Positions 36,312 to 45,303 of a DNA stretch of 64,000 nt are shown one piece after another. The notes under the pieces were generated by a model. That model did not search any database and had not been told where the DNA came from. It was given only the letters and a program-made list of their open reading frames with translations. Source of the stretch: Chryseobacterium sp. 3008163 (GTDB lineage Bacteria; Bacteroidota; Bacteroidia; Flavobacteriales; Weeksellaceae); NCBI RefSeq assembly GCF_003669035.1, contig NZ_CP033070.1, positions 3,410,001 through 3,474,000 on the forward strand, written 5' to 3'. The translations under genes were made by a program, and so were the position numbers. The first letter of the stretch is position 1; each line of letters opens with the position of its first letter.

Positions 36312-37064
36312 TTATTTTTTCAACTCACTCAAAATCGCCTCACCTACACTTTTTGCAGATTGCGGATTTTGTCCTGTGATCACTCTTTGGTCTGTCACAA
36401 CATGATTTTGCCAAAGTCCAGATTTCTCAAATTTCGCACCTCTTTCTTTCAATTTGTCTTCTAAAAGAAAAGGAACTACATTCGTCAATTTCACTTCAGA
36501 TTCTTCTTCATTCGTAAACGCATTGATCTTCTTTCCATCAACCAAATATTTTCCATTATTCAGTTTGATATTCACCAGACCAGCAGGTCCATGACAAACT
36601 CCTGCGACAATTCCTCCGTTTTCATAGATGATAGAAGCAATTTTTGCCAATTCTGTATTGTCTGCGAAATCCCACATCGCACCGTGACCGCCTGCGTAAA
36701 AAATTGTTGAATAATCTTCAGGTTTTACTTCTGATGGTTTCAAGGAATGATCTATTTTAGTTTTGTATTCTTTGTTTTCCCAAAATTCTTTGTTGACAGG
36801 ATCTTTCAAATCAAATCCATCGACAGGCGGAGTTCCACCTTTTGGACTTACAAAATCAATTTCATAACCGGCTTTGTGAAGGACTTCCCATGGATGCGAA
36901 ACTTCACCGAGATAGTATCCTGTATCTTCTCCTGTTTCACCTTTTTTGTCGTGACTTGTTACCACGAAAAGAATTTTCTTTTTCATATTCTTTGATTTTT
37001 TGGTTTGAGAATTAACAAATCCTATTGTAAAAACGGAAAGAATTAATAATGCTAATTTTTTCAT
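36312..37064 (-). CDS. DJ-1/PfpI family (type 1 glutamine amidotransferase-like) protein, exported
   Basis: 250 residues. An N-terminal signal (MKKLALLILSVFTIGFVNSQ) precedes the domain. The nucleophile elbow is VAGVCHGPAGL with its Cys, and FYAGGHGAMWDF precedes it, as in Hsp31/glyoxalase III-like members. Possible activities are chaperone, deglycase or glyoxalase. It is third in a cluster with an MdaB-like reductase and an antibiotic-biosynthesis-monooxygenase-like protein, 2 bases after the latter. Confidence 0.88.
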   Translation of the reverse strand: MKKLALLILSVFTIGFVNSQTKKSKNMKKKILFVVTSHDKKGETGEDTGYYLGEVSHPWEVLHKAGYEIDFVSPKGGTPPVDGFDLKDPVNKEFWENKEYKTKIDHSLKPSEVKPEDYSTIFYAGGHGAMWDFADNTELAKIASIIYENGGIVAGVCHGPAGLVNIKLNNGKYLVDGKKINAFTNEEESEVKLTNVVPFLLEDKLKERGAKFEKSGLWQNHVVTDQRVITGQNPQSAKSVGEAILSELKK

Positions 37065-37066
37065 GT

Positions 37067-37354
37067 TTAAATAATTTCTGTTAAATAAATCTGTGGTTTT
37101 TCCTGCAGTTTTTCATCAACCAAATCTCCGAAAGCTTTTATATATGATTGCTCGTTATGTTGTTTCAAACCTTCTTCGCTTTTCCAGATTTCATAGAAAA
37201 TGAAATGATTTTTATCTTCAATTCCCTGATGAAGTGCGTATAATTCGTTGGCTTCTTCTTTTAGGGTTTCTGTTACCATCTTCTGAAGAACTTCCAAAAC
37301 TTCGGTTCTGTGTTCTTCTTTTGCTTTGATTATTGCAGTTAGATAGATTTTCAT
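37067..37354 (-). CDS. Antibiotic biosynthesis monooxygenase (ABM) domain protein, YgiN-like
   Basis: 95 residues. The ferredoxin-like ABM pattern is KIYLTAIIKAKEEHRTEVLEVL and FIFYEIWKSEEGLKQHNEQSYI. The nearest functional model is E. coli YgiN, a quinol monooxygenase that pairs with MdaB in a quinone redox cycle. That exact pairing is found here: the mdaB-like stop shares one base with this start. Confidence 0.88.
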   Translation of the reverse strand: MKIYLTAIIKAKEEHRTEVLEVLQKMVTETLKEEANELYALHQGIEDKNHFIFYEIWKSEEGLKQHNEQSYIKAFGDLVDEKLQEKPQIYLTEII

Positions 37355-37968
37355 TAGACTAATTGTGGTTTTAATTCTTTCTCGAAAACGGTTTTAACGT
37401 GTTCTCTGTATAATTTCATGTCACGTTCAATGTTTGCATTTTTTTCTACATCATGAAAATGAAAACTATCCATTTTTTCTAAAGAAACGAAAGCATTCAT
37501 TCTGTGAAAACCGAATAGAGGCCCGTTATCAACACTTGTTTCACTGAAAAATTCTCCGGGAAGTGTGAAGGCTGTTTCAGGTGCATTCCAGCTTGTGGTA
37601 AGCATATATTTTCTTCCGCCCAACATTCCGCCCGTTCCGTAGTTGATTTTTGGGTTATCAGAAGATCTTCCGTCGCTCATGTAAATTCCTTTTGCATGGC
37701 CGGCTGTGAAAACTTCATCAATATATTTTTTGAAACCATTCGGCAATTGAAACCACCAGATTGGGGTGTGATAGATAATAAAATCAGCCCAAACAAATTT
37801 TTCTACTTCCTCATTTTCCTCATACCCTTCGTTGATATTCGAAATTTTTATTTCTACATTTTCAAATTCTTTTAAGGCTTCTAACGTGTTATCTGCAATC
37901 GTCTGATTATATTTTCCTCCGGAATGTCCGAAATTTTGTCCGCCGTTAATAACTAATACTTTTTTCAT
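37354..37968 (-). CDS. mdaB: NAD(P)H-dependent oxidoreductase, MdaB-like quinone reductase
   Basis: 204 residues of flavodoxin-like fold: KVLVINGGQNFGHSGG (FMN/FAD loop), FIIYHTPIWWFQLPNGFKKYIDEVF (the signature), and GGRKYMLTTSWNAP. MdaB reduces quinones by two electrons. It is first in a three-gene set with ABM and DJ-1 proteins, all probably oxidative/electrophile defence. A -7 box (37997-38004) and a palindrome (38047-38066) lie upstream. Confidence 0.92.
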   Translation of the reverse strand: MKKVLVINGGQNFGHSGGKYNQTIADNTLEALKEFENVEIKISNINEGYEENEEVEKFVWADFIIYHTPIWWFQLPNGFKKYIDEVFTAGHAKGIYMSDGRSSDNPKINYGTGGMLGGRKYMLTTSWNAPETAFTLPGEFFSETSVDNGPLFGFHRMNAFVSLEKMDSFHFHDVEKNANIERDMKLYREHVKTVFEKELKPQLV

Positions 37969-37996
37969 TTTTAGTAAATTTTTAAATTTTATGATG

Positions 37997-38004
37997 CAAA
38001 GTTA
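37997..38004 (-). promoter_or_regulatory. -7 box of the mdaB operon
   Basis: TAACTTTG on the minus strand, identical to the box before the LysR gene. Confidence 0.5.
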
Positions 38005-38043
38005 TGTTCGAATTATATATTATAAAAATAATATAAATTATAC

Positions 38044-38066
38044 ATTAATATCATAATAATGATATT
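38044..38066. promoter_or_regulatory. Palindromic candidate operator upstream of mdaB
   Basis: Perfect dyad AATATCAT-AATA-ATGATATT (38047-38066), just upstream of the -7 box. The flank ATTAATATCA (38044-38053) is repeated at 39214-39223, before the LysR gene, which makes LysR the natural candidate. Confidence 0.45.
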
Positions 38067-38093
38067 GTTCTAATGATAATTTCTATATAAATA

Positions 38094-38124
38094 AAAGCTG
38101 CTTCACAATATGCGAAGCAGCTTT
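38094..38124 (-). terminator. Terminator of the secreted hydrolase gene
   Basis: Stem AAAGCTGCTTC/GAAGCAGCTTT. Confidence 0.85.
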
Positions 38125-38150
38125 ATATTATCTTGTCTAAATTTTAAAAT

Positions 38151-38939
38151 CTATTTTACCTCTTTTGAAGCTTTGATGATGACATCGGCAACTTCCTGAG
38201 GATGAGAAATAAATACAGCGTGACTTCCTTTAATTTCTGTGATTTTAGCATTTCCTTTTTTATACATTTTACGTTGAATACTCGGAAGAATTGCCTCGTC
38301 TTGCGTAGCGACGATTCCGTATGAAGGTTTTGTTTTCCATGGTGCTTTGGTAACTTTTGCTGCTAATGCTGCTGCTGCAAAACGCCCTTGTGAAGCATAC
38401 ATGAAATCTGCCTGTGCTTTCGGAATATCTGCAGCAAATCCTTCATGAAATTTTTTCTTGTCATAATATAATATTCCTTTTTCGTCAGCGGGTAGAATCC
38501 CGTTTTTAGGAGATCCAGGTTCTGTCATCGCCCAATCGAGTGCGGATTCGCCTGCATCTAACTGAAATGCTGCGAGATATACTAACGCTGCAACTTTAGG
38601 ATGGTCGCCGGCTTCTGTAATAACGCTTCCGCCATAAGAATGTCCTACCAGAATTGCCGGACCGTCTTGTCTGTCTAGAGCTGCTTTGGTTGCATCTACG
38701 TCATCTTGCAATGAGCTTAATGGGTTTTGTACTACGGTCACATTGTACCCTTTTTTGCTTAAAATGTCGTAAACTCCGCGGTAGCCTGATCCGTCTACAA
38801 AAGCACCATGTACTAAAACTATATTTTTAATCATTTTTGTGCCTTGAGCAGAAAATTTTGAAAATCCGCTTAGTAACATGAATGAAATTGCGAAAAGGAA
38901 AAGTGATCCTAACGATTTGAAAGTTGATGTTTTTTTCAT
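38151..38939 (-). CDS. Secreted alpha/beta hydrolase
   Basis: 262 residues. An N-terminal hydrophobic region (SLFLFAISFMLLSGF) probably directs export. The hydrolase core is NIVLVHGAFVDGSGYR, the nucleophile elbow VGHSYGGSV and IKGSHAVFISHP (His). This group is similar to plant hydroxynitrile-lyase/methylesterase-like and RsbQ-type hydrolases. The substrate is unknown. It is divergent from the LysR gene, so it is also a candidate target of that regulator. Confidence 0.88.
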   Translation of the reverse strand: MKKTSTFKSLGSLFLFAISFMLLSGFSKFSAQGTKMIKNIVLVHGAFVDGSGYRGVYDILSKKGYNVTVVQNPLSSLQDDVDATKAALDRQDGPAILVGHSYGGSVITEAGDHPKVAALVYLAAFQLDAGESALDWAMTEPGSPKNGILPADEKGILYYDKKKFHEGFAADIPKAQADFMYASQGRFAAAALAAKVTKAPWKTKPSYGIVATQDEAILPSIQRKMYKKGNAKITEIKGSHAVFISHPQEVADVIIKASKEVK

Positions 38940-39271
38940 TGTTTTAATAATTTAAGATGAATAATGATTTTAAGATTTGTAAACTTCTTTTTTTCACATA
39001 TCAGAATTGTGGATTGTTTTTCTTCTGTGATGTTTGCAATTTTTAGAATTATTTACATGACAAAGGTATAGGAGATGACGGGTTTAAAAAATAGTTAAAA
39101 GTAGATATTTGTTGTACTTTTTTCCTTTTATAATCTTTTTGTCAAATGCTGTTATACTACTTTTATCTTTTTTGTGTTGACTAAATAATTTTTTAAAACA
39201 CATGTCTTAAAAAATTAATATCACTAAAATAATTATTATGTAACTTTGTATCAGAATATTGATATTGAAAT
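38940..39271. promoter_or_regulatory. 332-base intergenic region between hydrolase and LysR
   Basis: No gene. It holds a minus-strand -7 box TACCTTTG (39061-39068), about 120 bases before the hydrolase ATG, and a plus-strand TAACTTTG (39241-39248), 23 bases before the LysR ATG. ATTAATATCA at 39214-39223 and AATATTGATATT at 39255-39266 are operator-like half sites near the latter. Confidence 0.5.
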
Positions 39272-40179
39272 ATGGTTAATTTAGAATGGTACCGAACTTT
39301 CAAAGCGATTTATAAAACTGGGACTTTAACCGGTGCGGCGGATTCTCTGTTTATTTCGCAACCCGGAGTGAGTCTGCATTTAGGTTCTTTGGAAGCGTAT
39401 GTTGGATATAAGTTATTTGACAGGACAGGACGGAAAATGATTCCGACTGAGAGAGGGAAAGTTTTGTTCAACGCAGTTTCCGAAGCTTTATCTAAATTGG
39501 AAGATGTAGAAAAGAATTTCCAAAAATCTACTGAAAAAACCACCCCGACAATCAGTGTTGGAATGTGCTTTGAAACTTTTCAAACAACTCTGGAACAATA
39601 TGTTTCAACGTTAGATTTTAATTTAATTATCAGCTTTGGCGAATATCCTGAAATGCTCGATCAGCTCGATAAAGGAATTTTAGATTTAATCATTACTCCG
39701 AAAAAAGGAACATCTCCCAACATTCTGCACGAAGCATTTTCTTCTGAACAAATTATTTTAGTGGGCGGAAAAAATGTTGATACAGACAGTTTTAAAGAAG
39801 TTTTAAAAACCGAAGATTTTAAGGAAATCGAAAGTTGGCTGAAACAAGAAAAATGGTACGGAACAACCGGAGATATGGAGCATCTTTTTCAGTTTTGGTT
39901 ATTGAATTTTGGGCATAAACCTAATTTCAGACCCAATTATATTGTTCCAAACTTGAATTCTATTATCCGTTGTCTGAAAGGCGGGATTGGATTGGCTGTG
40001 GTTCCTGATTTTTTATGCAAAATGAAATAGAGAATGGTGATGTGAAACTGATTTGGGAAGGCGAAAAGAAATTAGAAAATACCTTGTACTTTGGTTGTAG
40101 AAAACAAACGATGTATCAGAATGAAATTGATCATATCAAAGGTTTGTTCAGAGAAATGATGGGTAAAAAAGATTTTTAA
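39272..40179 (+). pseudogene. LysR family transcriptional regulator, frameshifted near the C-terminus
   Basis: MVNLEWYRTFKAIYKTGTLTGAADSLFISQPGVSLHLGSLE is the N-terminal winged HTH of LysR regulators; an effector-binding domain follows. The frame stops after GGIGLAVVPDFL; one frame over it continues FMQNEIENGDVKLIWEG to a TAA at 40177-40179. One T is missing from the run at 40009-40014. Repaired length is 302 residues, normal for the family. It is divergent from a hydrolase gene and near the mdaB operon, and shared half sites suggest it regulates these and itself. Confidence 0.88.
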
Positions 40180-40185
40180 TTTTAA

Positions 40186-40620
40186 CTATAAGCTCATATG
40201 AATAATCGGATAGTTTTTGCCTGAACCATCTTTTTCGGATCTTCTGGTTTGTTTGAAACCCAATTTTTCGTAAAACCCGATTGCTTGCGGATTTTGTTCG
40301 TTAACATCTACTTTTATCAGTCTCGTTTTTGCTTTCATAAATTCGTAAAGTTTTTTGTCTAAACCTTTTCCACGTACATCATTATGAATGAAAAGCATTT
40401 CTAAATTCCCATCAGCAACAGAAGCAAAACCTTGTGGTTTTAGATTTTCAAGAATTAAATAAACCTCAAGATTTGGTAAATAATCTCTTGGGATAATTTC
40501 TTTAAAGTAATTAAAATCTTCTTCTGATAAAAAATCGTGAGTGGCTTTTACGGCAGATTCCCAGATTTCCATGATTTTGGGATAGTGTTCTGATGTTGCG
40601 ACTCTGATTTGGTGTAACAT
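40186..40620 (-). CDS. GNAT family N-acetyltransferase
   Basis: 144 residues: an N-terminal RVATSEHYPKIMEIWESAVKATHDF, motif A HNDVRGKGLDKKLYEF (the acetyl-CoA pyrophosphate loop) and the C-terminal NPQAIGFYEKLGFKQTRR. It resembles E. coli YjaB-type acetyltransferases. The substrate is unknown. A -7 box TATTTTTG (40637-40644, minus strand) lies 17 bases before the ATG. Confidence 0.92.
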   Translation of the reverse strand: MLHQIRVATSEHYPKIMEIWESAVKATHDFLSEEDFNYFKEIIPRDYLPNLEVYLILENLKPQGFASVADGNLEMLFIHNDVRGKGLDKKLYEFMKAKTRLIKVDVNEQNPQAIGFYEKLGFKQTRRSEKDGSGKNYPIIHMSL

Positions 40621-40676
40621 AATTTTTAATTTTCCACAAAAATAGAAAATTAGTTGTATTAATAATTAGCACAAAA

Positions 40677-40696
40677 AAACCTGCACAAGGCAGGTT
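40677..40696 (-). terminator. Terminator of the repeat-protein gene
   Basis: AAACCTGC/GCAGGTTT stem with a run of T on the minus strand. Confidence 0.8.
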
Positions 40697-40719
40697 TTTA
40701 GATATCAATGGAATATAAA

Positions 40720-42317
40720 TTATTCCTTAATAAACTTTTTAGTTATTTTTTTTGTACCACCTGTAACGTCTAAAATATAAGTTCCTTTTTCAAGACCACT
40801 TGTATTTATTTTAGTTGTTAATCCGTCCAATTTTTGAGTATGAATGGTTCTTCCAAGCATGTCAATAAGTGTAACATCCATAGATGGTGTAAAATAATCA
40901 AGCTTTATAGTGATAAAATCTTTTGCCGGATTCGGGAAGATATTCATTTTTATATCATCTTTCACAACATCGTTAGTTGCTAGATTATCTTGAGCAAGTT
41001 TTACGACCCAAATATCATAATCTCCATGATTTCCACTTACATCGCCATTGTTTGAATTTGAACTTCCAGCAATGACATAACCACCATCTGTAGTTTGAAT
41101 AACAGAGCTAGCCTCATCACTTCCTGATCCTCCTAAGCACTTTTGCCATAGAATACTTCCTGTAGCGCTTAACTTTACAGCCCAATAATCATAAGAAAGA
41201 GGCGCTTCTCCAGGACCTGTATTTGAAGGGGAATGATATCCTATTACCTGACCGTCATTTGAAGTGGTGTTACCTACAGCCAAATACCCTCCATCAGCGG
41301 TTTGAATGATAGAAGAAGCTTCATCTACCTTAGTTCCTCCTAAAGCTTTCTGCCATTGAATGTTTCCATCAGAATTTAATTTTACGATCCAAGCATCTGT
41401 TCCGCCATGATTTCCTGTTACATCTCCATCATTAGAAAAAGCGCTACCAGCAACAATATAACCACCATCTGAAGTTTGTTTAATAGAATATGCTAAATCC
41501 TGATGTGACCCTCCTAAAGATTTTTTCCAAAAAATAACGCCTCCATCAGTATTTAATTTTAGGATCCAATAATCTTTTCCACCATGGTTTCCTGTTACAT
41601 CTCCATTGTTGTTTTCAGCATATCCGGCGACTACATATCCTCCATCACTAGTTTGAACGATAGAAGATGCTCTGTCGTCTCCTGTTCCTCCTAAATTTTT
41701 TTCCATTGAACATTTCCATCAGAATTTATTTTTACAATCCAATAATCCACATAGCCGTTATTTCCCGGTACATCACCATTATTTGAAGAAGAATTTCCAG
41801 CAAATATATAACCACCATCTGTCGTTGGGATTATTTTACTGATAACATCATAATCTGTTCCTCCCAAAGTTTTTTTCCAGAAAATAACTCCGGCATCAGA
41901 ATTTGTTTTTAAAATCCAACCGTCTGAATATCCGTGATTTCCCATTACATCTCCGTTGTTGGAATTAGTACTTCCGGCAACCACATATCCACCATCAGCA
42001 GTTTGAATAATAGAACTTGCATAGTCACCTGCTGTTCCACCTAAAGATTTTTGCCATTGGAGATTTCCTGTTGAATTTAATTTTGAAAGCCAGTAATCAT
42101 AATTTCCGTGATTTCCGGTTACATTGCCGTTATTTGAATTAGAACTTGCTGCAATCACATATCCACCATCAGCAGTTTGAATGATAGAACTTGCATATTC
42201 ATCACCTGTTCCTCCTAAAGATTTTTGCCATTCTATGGCCGGAGCTTGTGCATAATTTAGGCCAGAGAGAAGAATAGCTATACATACAGGGATCGTTTTT
42301 TTGTAATTGATTTTCAT
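40720..42317 (-). pseudogene. Type IX secreted repeat protein with C-terminal sorting domain, frameshifted
   Basis: A signal peptide (MKINYKKTIPVCIAILLSGL...) is followed by seven repeats of about 57-68 residues built on W-x-K-x-LGG-x-x-x-D-x-ASSI-x-QT-DGGY-x-AG-x-SN-x-GDV-x-GNHG. The end has a type A sorting domain (MNIFPNPAKDFITIKLDY ... GTYILDVTGGTKKITKKF). A stop interrupts the fourth repeat (QWKKI); one T is missing from the plus-strand run at 41696-41702. Repaired length is 532 residues. The repeats probably fold as a beta propeller or solenoid on the cell surface. The role is unknown. Confidence 0.85.
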
Positions 42318-42558
42318 GGTTATGTTTTATATCATTTAAGAGTGCAAAAATATAATTTGTAAAGTAATAAATACTCATATTTTATAAATTTTTAATAATT
42401 GTTGTTACATTTAATTTAAATTGTAAAATAATAGTTTTAAAATTATAACGGGTAAAATATTTAAGTGAAAATTAAAATCTAAAGTAAAATTAGTAACCCA
42501 AAATTTCAAAATTTATCGGAAATTTGTTTAATTCTATATAAAAATTAAAATAAATATT

Positions 42559-43434
42559 ATGCAACAAAAAACATACATAGGACAACCTGTAATTACATTG
42601 AATAACGGAATTGATATTCCCGCTTTAGGCTTTGGAGTCTGGCAAATGGAAGATATGCAGGAATGCGAGAACGCTGTTGTAAAAGCCATTGAAGTGGGCT
42701 ACAGAATGATTGATACGGCTGCTATTTACCAAAATGAAACTGCTGTTGGAAATGCTATAAAAAATAGTGGAGTAGATAGAGAAGACTTGTTTGTAACTTC
42801 CAAATTATGGGTTCAGGATACAACCTATGACAAAGCGAAAGCTGCTTTTCAGAGAACTCTCGACAGATTGCAATTGGATTATTTAGATATGTATCTTATT
42901 CATTGGCCTTACTCTGATTTTGTGGGAGCCTGGAAGGCAATGGAAGAGTTGTATCATGAAGGGAAAATCAAAGCGATTGGTGTTTGTAATTTCACAGTTG
43001 AAAAATTAGAGGAATTAAAAGCAAATTCTACAGTTCTTCCTGTGATTAACCAAATTGAATTACACCCGATTTTCCAACAAAAAGAACTTCAGGTTTACAA
43101 TAAAGAAAATAACATTGTAACTCAACCTTGGAGCCCGCTGGGAAATGGAAATGCAGAACTTTTAGAAAATCAGGATTTAAAAAATATTGCCGAAAAATAC
43201 AACAAAACAGTTGCTCAGGTTATTCTGAGGTGGCATTTGCAGGAAGGTTTCTGTGTGATTCCTAAGTCTGTGACGCCTTCAAGAATTGAAGAGAATTTCA
43301 ATGTTTTTGATTTTGAATTATCAGAAGAAGAAATGAATGTTGTCCGTTCATTGGACACCGGAAAAAGGTTGTTTTTTGATCCGAAAGATCCGTCTTGGGA
43401 AGAAAAAATGTTGAATGCTGTGGCGGATATTTAA
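42559..43434 (+). CDS. Aldo/keto reductase
   Basis: 291 residues. Catalytic tetrad regions are visible: MIDTAAIYQNE (Asp, Tyr), VTSKLWV (Lys) and YLIHWPY (His), plus the NADPH-binding IPKSVTPSRIEENFNVF near residue 230. It belongs to the 2,5-diketo-gluconate reductase-like group and acts on aldehydes or ketones. It has its own transcription unit with a terminator at 43459-43487. Confidence 0.94.
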   Translation: MQQKTYIGQPVITLNNGIDIPALGFGVWQMEDMQECENAVVKAIEVGYRMIDTAAIYQNETAVGNAIKNSGVDREDLFVTSKLWVQDTTYDKAKAAFQRTLDRLQLDYLDMYLIHWPYSDFVGAWKAMEELYHEGKIKAIGVCNFTVEKLEELKANSTVLPVINQIELHPIFQQKELQVYNKENNIVTQPWSPLGNGNAELLENQDLKNIAEKYNKTVAQVILRWHLQEGFCVIPKSVTPSRIEENFNVFDFELSEEEMNVVRSLDTGKRLFFDPKDPSWEEKMLNAVADI

Positions 43435-43458
43435 AACTGAAATGTTTTAAGTTAAAAA

Positions 43459-43487
43459 AAAGCTGTATTCATAATGAGTACAGCTTT
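43459..43487. terminator. Terminator between the aldo/keto reductase and mpl genes
   Basis: AAAGCTGTA/TACAGCTTT stem with poly-A/T on either side; usable in both directions. Confidence 0.8.
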
Positions 43488-43507
43488 TTCTATGTATTAT
43501 AATAATT

Positions 43508-44845
43508 TTATTTCGTCAAATCTAATCCCCCAAAATTACCCGAACTCATCATCATATAAACTCCTTTAGTTTTATCTAATAAATCCCAGTAAGCATGAAG
43601 TTCTTCAGCATTGGTAAAGACTTTAAGATTCTCATTCTTAAATTTTTCCTTGATTAAATCGGGAGAGATAGGCTCCATTCTTTTGATTTTTAAAGCATCT
43701 TCAGAATAGAAAACAATGGCTTCATCCAGGCCATCCATTGCGTGGTCGTATTGTTCTAAAAATACGGGATTCAGACTAGAGTAGGTGTGCAGCTCTAGAA
43801 AACCGTATTTTTTTTCATTTTTAAATTGCTCACAGAATGCTTTTACAACAGCTTTTACTTTGCTTGGTGCATGTGCGAAGTCTTTATAAAGAATTCCATT
43901 GTCTTCTCTTTCCACTTTTTCAAGACGTTTAGAAGCACCTTTGAAACTCATGATGGCATCATAGAAATCTTCATCCATGATACCTAAAGTATGACAGATA
44001 TGCCTTGCTCCTTCAAGATTTAATAGATTGTGCGCTCCAAAAACAGAAAGCGGAATATCTCCCATTTCGGTTTTTAAATGAACTTTTCCACTTACGATTT
44101 CATATTCGGGAGTTTTGTAAGGGATTTTTCTGAAATAATTTTCGGCATTTTCAACCACTTTTACTACTTCCTGATCTTCTTCATTGTACACCAAAACTCC
44201 TCCCGGAGTAATGCTTGCAACGAATTTTCTAAATTGCTCGATGTAATCATCAAATGTTTTAAAAACATTGATGTGATCCCATGCAATTCCGCTCAATAAA
44301 GCGATATTGGGTTGATACAGTAAAAATTTTGAGCGAAGATCGATTGGTGAGGAAAGATATTCGTCACCTTCCAAAACCATAAAATCATTATCTTTCGTTA
44401 GTTTTACCATGCAGTCGAAACCTTCAAGCTGTGCTCCAACCATGTAATCGACATCTTTCTGATGGAAATTCAGAACATGAAGAATCATTGATGTAATCGT
44501 CGTTTTCCCATGAGAGCCTGCGATGACAACTCTCGTTTTGGTTTTTGACTGTTCGTATAAAAATTCAGGATAAGAATATATTTTTAAACCTAATTCCTTT
44601 GCTTTTGCCAGTTCAGGATTGTCCTGATGAGCGTGCATTCCAAGAATGATAGCATCAATATCTGAAGTTATTTTCTCAGGAAACCAGCCCAATTCTTCGG
44701 GAAGAATTCCTTTTTTCTCAAGTCTTGATTTTGAAGGTTCAAAAATGGCATCATCTGAGCCTGAAACTTCATATCCTTTATCTTTTAACGCAATCGCAAG
44801 GTTGTGCATGGCGCTTCCGCCGATGGCAATGAAATGGGTTTTCAA
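43508..44845 (-). CDS. mpl: Mpl-type UDP-N-acetylmuramate:peptide ligase (Mur ligase family)
   Basis: 445 residues. The N-terminal IGGSAMHNLAIALKDKGYEVSGSD is a Rossmann motif; IAGSHGKTTITSM is the ATP P-loop of Mur ligases; VLEGDEYLSSP, HINVF and DFAHAPSKVKAVV are conserved. Mpl reattaches tripeptides to UDP-MurNAc in peptidoglycan recycling. Length and arrangement fit Mpl rather than MurC. It is three genes into a same-strand run with a lipoprotein and an acyltransferase. Confidence 0.9.
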   Translation of the reverse strand: MKTHFIAIGGSAMHNLAIALKDKGYEVSGSDDAIFEPSKSRLEKKGILPEELGWFPEKITSDIDAIILGMHAHQDNPELAKAKELGLKIYSYPEFLYEQSKTKTRVVIAGSHGKTTITSMILHVLNFHQKDVDYMVGAQLEGFDCMVKLTKDNDFMVLEGDEYLSSPIDLRSKFLLYQPNIALLSGIAWDHINVFKTFDDYIEQFRKFVASITPGGVLVYNEEDQEVVKVVENAENYFRKIPYKTPEYEIVSGKVHLKTEMGDIPLSVFGAHNLLNLEGARHICHTLGIMDEDFYDAIMSFKGASKRLEKVEREDNGILYKDFAHAPSKVKAVVKAFCEQFKNEKKYGFLELHTYSSLNPVFLEQYDHAMDGLDEAIVFYSEDALKIKRMEPISPDLIKEKFKNENLKVFTNAEELHAYWDLLDKTKGVYMMMSSGNFGGLDLTK

Positions 44846-44847
44846 AT

Positions 44848-45288
44848 TTATGGAGTGTTTTTTACGTTTTTACTGATGGTGTTTTGGAAAGTATTCACGA
44901 TCTGATCCCAATTTTTCTGAGACTGAGGCATAATCATGCTGGCATCGGTTTTATTGGCACTGTTTTCACCATTTTTTACATTGATGGAAATGGCAACACG
45001 GTCGTATATTTTTTTATGATCTTCGGCGATATGTCTGAAGTTATTCTGAGCCAAAACCTGATTAAGATTCTGAATTTCTTCATTGGTAAGTTTAAAGCTC
45101 GTTTTGATTTTTTTTCCCTGACCTTCGAAAGAATAATGTGCATCATTCCCTTTGATCAAAAGGTTTTCATAGATCGGTGCGTAACCACCGCTTTTTGAAT
45201 AACTGATATCAAAATCTGAATAAACTTTTTGGCTGTTACAAGAAACCGTGATCATGATTAAGAATAATATCGCTATTAATTTTTTCAT
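44848..45288 (-). CDS. Hypothetical lipoprotein
   Basis: 146 residues. MKKLIAILFLIMITVSC is a lipoprotein signal with Cys17. No named family is evident. The mature part has strand pairs (GGYAPIYENLLIKGND, HYSFEGQGKKIKTSFKLTN) and a helical end. The gene ends 3 bases before mpl, so the two are coupled. Confidence 0.75.
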   Translation of the reverse strand: MKKLIAILFLIMITVSCNSQKVYSDFDISYSKSGGYAPIYENLLIKGNDAHYSFEGQGKKIKTSFKLTNEEIQNLNQVLAQNNFRHIAEDHKKIYDRVAISINVKNGENSANKTDASMIMPQSQKNWDQIVNTFQNTISKNVKNTP

Positions 45289-45303
45289 AATGACTTTAAA
45301 TTT

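Noticed and set aside
36156..36464. Plus-strand open frame across the PPC and DJ-1 genes
   Set aside because: It runs antisense to two well-supported genes and encodes nothing recognisable.
40980..42250. Regular near-identical DNA repeats about 170-200 bases apart
   Set aside because: They encode the seven protein repeats of the type IX secreted protein; the unit is coding and far longer than CRISPR repeats and spacers.
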